A stretch of 64,000 nt of DNA, from NCBI RefSeq assembly GCF_001602525.1, contig NZ_LSYT01000007.1:269867-333866 (forward strand). Direction: 5' to 3'. The DNA is from Flavobacterium chilense. GTDB lineage: Bacteria; Bacteroidota; Bacteroidia; Flavobacteriales; Flavobacteriaceae. How positions within the stretch are numbered: the first letter of the stretch is position 1; every line of letters begins with the position of its first letter. The notes under the pieces were generated by a model. The model was not told the DNA's origin. It saw nothing but the letters and a program-made list of their open reading frames with translations, and searched no databases. Position numbers and translations under genes: made by a program. Positions 61,641 to 64,000 of this stretch are shown here, piece by piece.

Positions 61641-64000
61641 ATGGGGAACTTTACTTATTTAAAAAAATTAATGACAAATAAAAAATGGCCAGGAAGGATA
61701 TTTCTGGTCTGCTTTATATTGTTATTATGTACTAATGAAAGTTTTGCACAAAAAGATGGTGCATTAAGAGTATCTACTTCAAATACAGTACTAAACAGAT
61801 ATACAAGAGTTACGACTGATGTATTGGCAGGTACAAACACAGTAACAGTAACTAATATTGCTGAATTAAATCGCGACGGAATCGCGTATTTGCCTTCAGG
61901 ATATGTTACAAATACGGGTGTATTTGCTAATAATGCGCTAAGTACAGGAGATTTAATAATGTTATATCAGGCACAAGGAGCTATTACAAATGTTACCAAT
62001 ACAATGAATTATGGGGCGGTAACGAATTATAATGGAGCAGGTTCCTATGAATTGGCCTATGTAAAAAGTGTTAGCGGTAATGTTATTACTTTGAACTGTA
62101 ATACACGTTTATCTTATTATGCGGCGAGATATGTTCAGGTTATTCGTATTCCGCAATATACAACGTTAACAGTAGACGCAGGTAGAAGTGTAGTAGCAAT
62201 TCCCTGGGGAGCGCCAACTTTTGGGTCTGCAGATCCTTCAGATTTAGCACTTAGAAGAGGAGGTTTTGTTGGAGTTTTGGCTAATAGTATTGTGAATAAT
62301 GGTTCTATAAATGCCAACGAAGCTGGTTTTAGAGGAGGTACAATCGAAAACAATACCTCTGCAGCAGGAGCGACTTTTTACACCGATTTTAGAACTACAG
62401 ATCCTGCTTTATCAGCTGAGAAAGGTGAAAGTATAGCAGGCTACAGAACAGATTATGATGTTACAGGAGGACGATACGGTCGAGGTGCAGCTGCCAATGG
62501 CGGAGGTGGTGGAAATGCCCACAATGCCGGAGGAGGTGGAGGTGCCAATGGAGGTATTGCTGCCAATTGGTTTAGAGGTGCTGGTGTAATGAATGATTTC
62601 GGTTCTTGCGTAGCACCAGGTGCCTGGGCTTTAGATCCTAATTATAAAGCCAATGGAAATGCATTGACAAACTCTTCTGGAGGAGGAAGCGGAGGATATA
62701 CTTATTCTTCAGCTAATTTAGATGCGTGTACAGTAGGACCTTCTTATCCAAAAGATTTTATCTCAACAGGTGTTCCGGCAGCAGATGTTTTAAACGCAAC
62801 CTGGGGCGGAGATGATAGAGATGCAATGGGAGGATTAGGAGGAAGGCCGTTATCATCAACCGGCATGCAAAGCCAAATATTTTTTGGTGGAGGTGGAGGA
62901 GCCGGAGATAGAAATAATAATGCTAACGCAGATGGAGGAGATGGAGGAGGGATAGTTTTCCTTGTAGTAACAAATAATATCAGCGGAACAGGAGCTATTC
63001 AGGCTAATGGGCAAAATGGATTTAATACAGTTGCTGGACACAATGATGCACCCGGAGGTGGAGGAGGTGGAGGAACTGTTTTAATTCAGGCAACTTCACT
63101 GGCAAATACTATAAATGCAAATGGGGGTAATGGAGGTAATCAGCTAATTACCGGAGCTGAGGCAGAAGGCCCTGGCGGAGGTGGAGGTGGAGGTGTAATC
63201 TCTGTTAAAGCTACAACCGATACATCAACTAAAACGATTATCGGAGGTGTAAACGGAACAACTAGTTCTACATCAGTTACTGAATTTAAAGCTAATGGAG
63301 CAACTAGTGGAAATGTCGGATCTATTGTAGCTATTGCAGTTAACCTGAATTCATCGGTTTGTCAGACAGATTTACAAGTTGGTAAAGTTGTTGATAATGC
63401 TAATCCGAATGTTGGAGATAATGTTGTTTTTACAATTACAGCTAAAAATAATGGATCAAATGCGGCAACAGGAGTAACAGTTACAGATGCACTTCCTGCA
63501 GGTTATACTTTTGTAAGTGCTTCAACACTTTCAGGAACCTGGACTGCCCCAACCTGGACTATTGGTAATCTGGCGAATGCTGCGACTGCAATATTAACTA
63601 TTACAGCAAAAGTAAATGCGACTGGACCTTATTTAAATACAGCTACAATAACAAGTGATTTATACGATCCAACTTCTGGAAATGATTCATCATCTGTTAC
63701 GCCAACAGTAAATATCCCTCCAACAGCCAATAATGTAACCAATGCAAGTATCGCATCAACAGCCGGAGCAACCACAATCAGTACTTTATCTGCAACAGAT
63801 ACAGACGGAACGATTGCAAGCTACACCGTAGTGAGTTTACCAACTCACGGAACTTTAGCTTTAGGTGGTGTAGCGGTAACAGCCGGTCAGGTTTTAACCC
63901 CGACTCAGGCAGCCAACCTAACGTATGCTCCAAGTGGAACCTTTACAGGAAACGATACCTTTACTTTTACAGCTACCGATAATAGCGGAGCAGTAGATGC
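61641..64000 (+). CDS. Large Gly-rich surface protein with DUF11 and cadherin/Ig-like repeats (partial)
   Basis: The frame is open from ATG at 61641 to the right edge, 786 codons, incomplete. Signal peptide (about 12-37, FLVCFILLLCTNESFAQ). A region to about 230 of beta type (TVTNIAELNRDGIAYLPSGY). Then a glycine-rich zone (about 270-545) with GGGGGNAHNAGGGGGANGG and other GGGG strings, like the Gly-rich surface proteins of this phylum. At about 575-690 is a DUF11 repeat (DLQVGKVVDNANPNVGDNVV) and from 695 a cadherin/Big-like tandem repeat (FTGNDTFTFTATDNSG). The C-terminus beyond the window likely has a T9SS sorting domain. The alternative ATG at 61671 would shorten it by ten residues. Confidence 0.85.
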   Translation, partial: MGNFTYLKKLMTNKKWPGRIFLVCFILLLCTNESFAQKDGALRVSTSNTVLNRYTRVTTDVLAGTNTVTVTNIAELNRDGIAYLPSGYVTNTGVFANNALSTGDLIMLYQAQGAITNVTNTMNYGAVTNYNGAGSYELAYVKSVSGNVITLNCNTRLSYYAARYVQVIRIPQYTTLTVDAGRSVVAIPWGAPTFGSADPSDLALRRGGFVGVLANSIVNNGSINANEAGFRGGTIENNTSAAGATFYTDFRTTDPALSAEKGESIAGYRTDYDVTGGRYGRGAAANGGGGGNAHNAGGGGGANGGIAANWFRGAGVMNDFGSCVAPGAWALDPNYKANGNALTNSSGGGSGGYTYSSANLDACTVGPSYPKDFISTGVPAADVLNATWGGDDRDAMGGLGGRPLSSTGMQSQIFFGGGGGAGDRNNNANADGGDGGGIVFLVVTNNISGTGAIQANGQNGFNTVAGHNDAPGGGGGGGTVLIQATSLANTINANGGNGGNQLITGAEAEGPGGGGGGGVISVKATTDTSTKTIIGGVNGTTSSTSVTEFKANGATSGNVGSIVAIAVNLNSSVCQTDLQVGKVVDNANPNVGDNVVFTITAKNNGSNAATGVTVTDALPAGYTFVSASTLSGTWTAPTWTIGNLANAATAILTITAKVNATGPYLNTATITSDLYDPTSGNDSSSVTPTVNIPPTANNVTNASIASTAGATTISTLSATDTDGTIASYTVVSLPTHGTLALGGVAVTAGQVLTPTQAANLTYAPSGTFTGNDTFTFTATDNSGAVD

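Noticed and set aside
1..64000. CRISPR array, prophage or insertion sequence
   Set aside because: No regularly spaced direct repeats, integrase, transposase or phage structural gene was seen.

Overview
The window looks like chromosomal DNA of a Flavobacterium-type member of the Bacteroidota. The base composition is AT-rich. Promoter elements match the Bacteroidota pattern (-33 TTG and -7 TAnnTTTG). The gene content is also typical: SusC/SusD outer-membrane uptake proteins, a type IX secretion (T9SS) sorting domain, GIN/PspC proteins, a long-form signal peptidase I, DUF5683 next to ParB, and many HTH regulators of the AraC type. I see no phage, insertion sequence, CRISPR array or rRNA operon.

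Layout. 1-10.7 kb, mostly minus strand: an edge-truncated DUF4184 protein, TonB, an ECF sigma factor overlapping a family 2 glycosyltransferase, a PaiB-like FMN-binding protein, MurB, a HisC-like aminotransferase with a twin-arginine leader, a second glycosyltransferase, DUF2461, a rhodanese-thioredoxin lipoprotein and RecF. 11-17.3 kb, plus strand: a membrane-anchored TPR protein, RibH, MutL, two rhomboid proteases and a membrane EEP-family hydrolase. 17.3-26.6 kb, minus strand: WbqC, LepB, DapB, DUF5683, ParB, ParA, then a DUF3999/DUF2339 membrane pair. 27-31 kb: a secreted T9SS metalloprotease, tRNA-Pro(TGG) with a clear promoter and terminator, and TrxB. 30.8-36.2 kb: a GIN/GIN/PspC/PadR envelope-stress-like operon, DUF4870, a thioesterase-fold DUF4442 protein and a 52-residue exported Cys/Lys peptide.

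36.4-44.5 kb holds a fusion-like lipoprotein and then a copper-handling cluster: a multicopper oxidase that continues into a CopB-like outer-membrane domain, a copper P-type ATPase with extra metal-binding modules, a small regulator joining an HMA metal-binding domain to an AraC-type HTH, DUF3347, and a Cys/His-rich exported protein. A dyad lies in the promoter region of the ATPase. 44.6-46.7 kb is a divergent AraC/MFS pair. 47.3-54 kb is a SusC-SusD-FnIII/beta-helix operon (polysaccharide, possibly pectin, uptake) without enzymes, preceded by a perfect LacI-type palindrome and a degenerate second copy. 54-58.7 kb has a pentapeptide-repeat protein, small unknown proteins, two AraC regulators, a DUF6642-like protein and a frameshifted small membrane gene. 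59.1-64 kb has a TPR histidine kinase, a NarL-type response regulator and the first 786 codons of a large glycine-rich surface protein with DUF11 and cadherin/Ig-like repeats that runs off the right edge.

The window also carries several families of short intergenic inverted repeats (CACGAATT, CGCAAAGG and ACATAGCC types) that look like dispersed non-coding elements. The most interesting points are the domain fusions of the copper cluster and its candidate operator, the LacI-type operators before the SusC operon, the Tat-leader aminotransferase, and the structured repeats. Nothing here can be called a proven new system from sequence alone.
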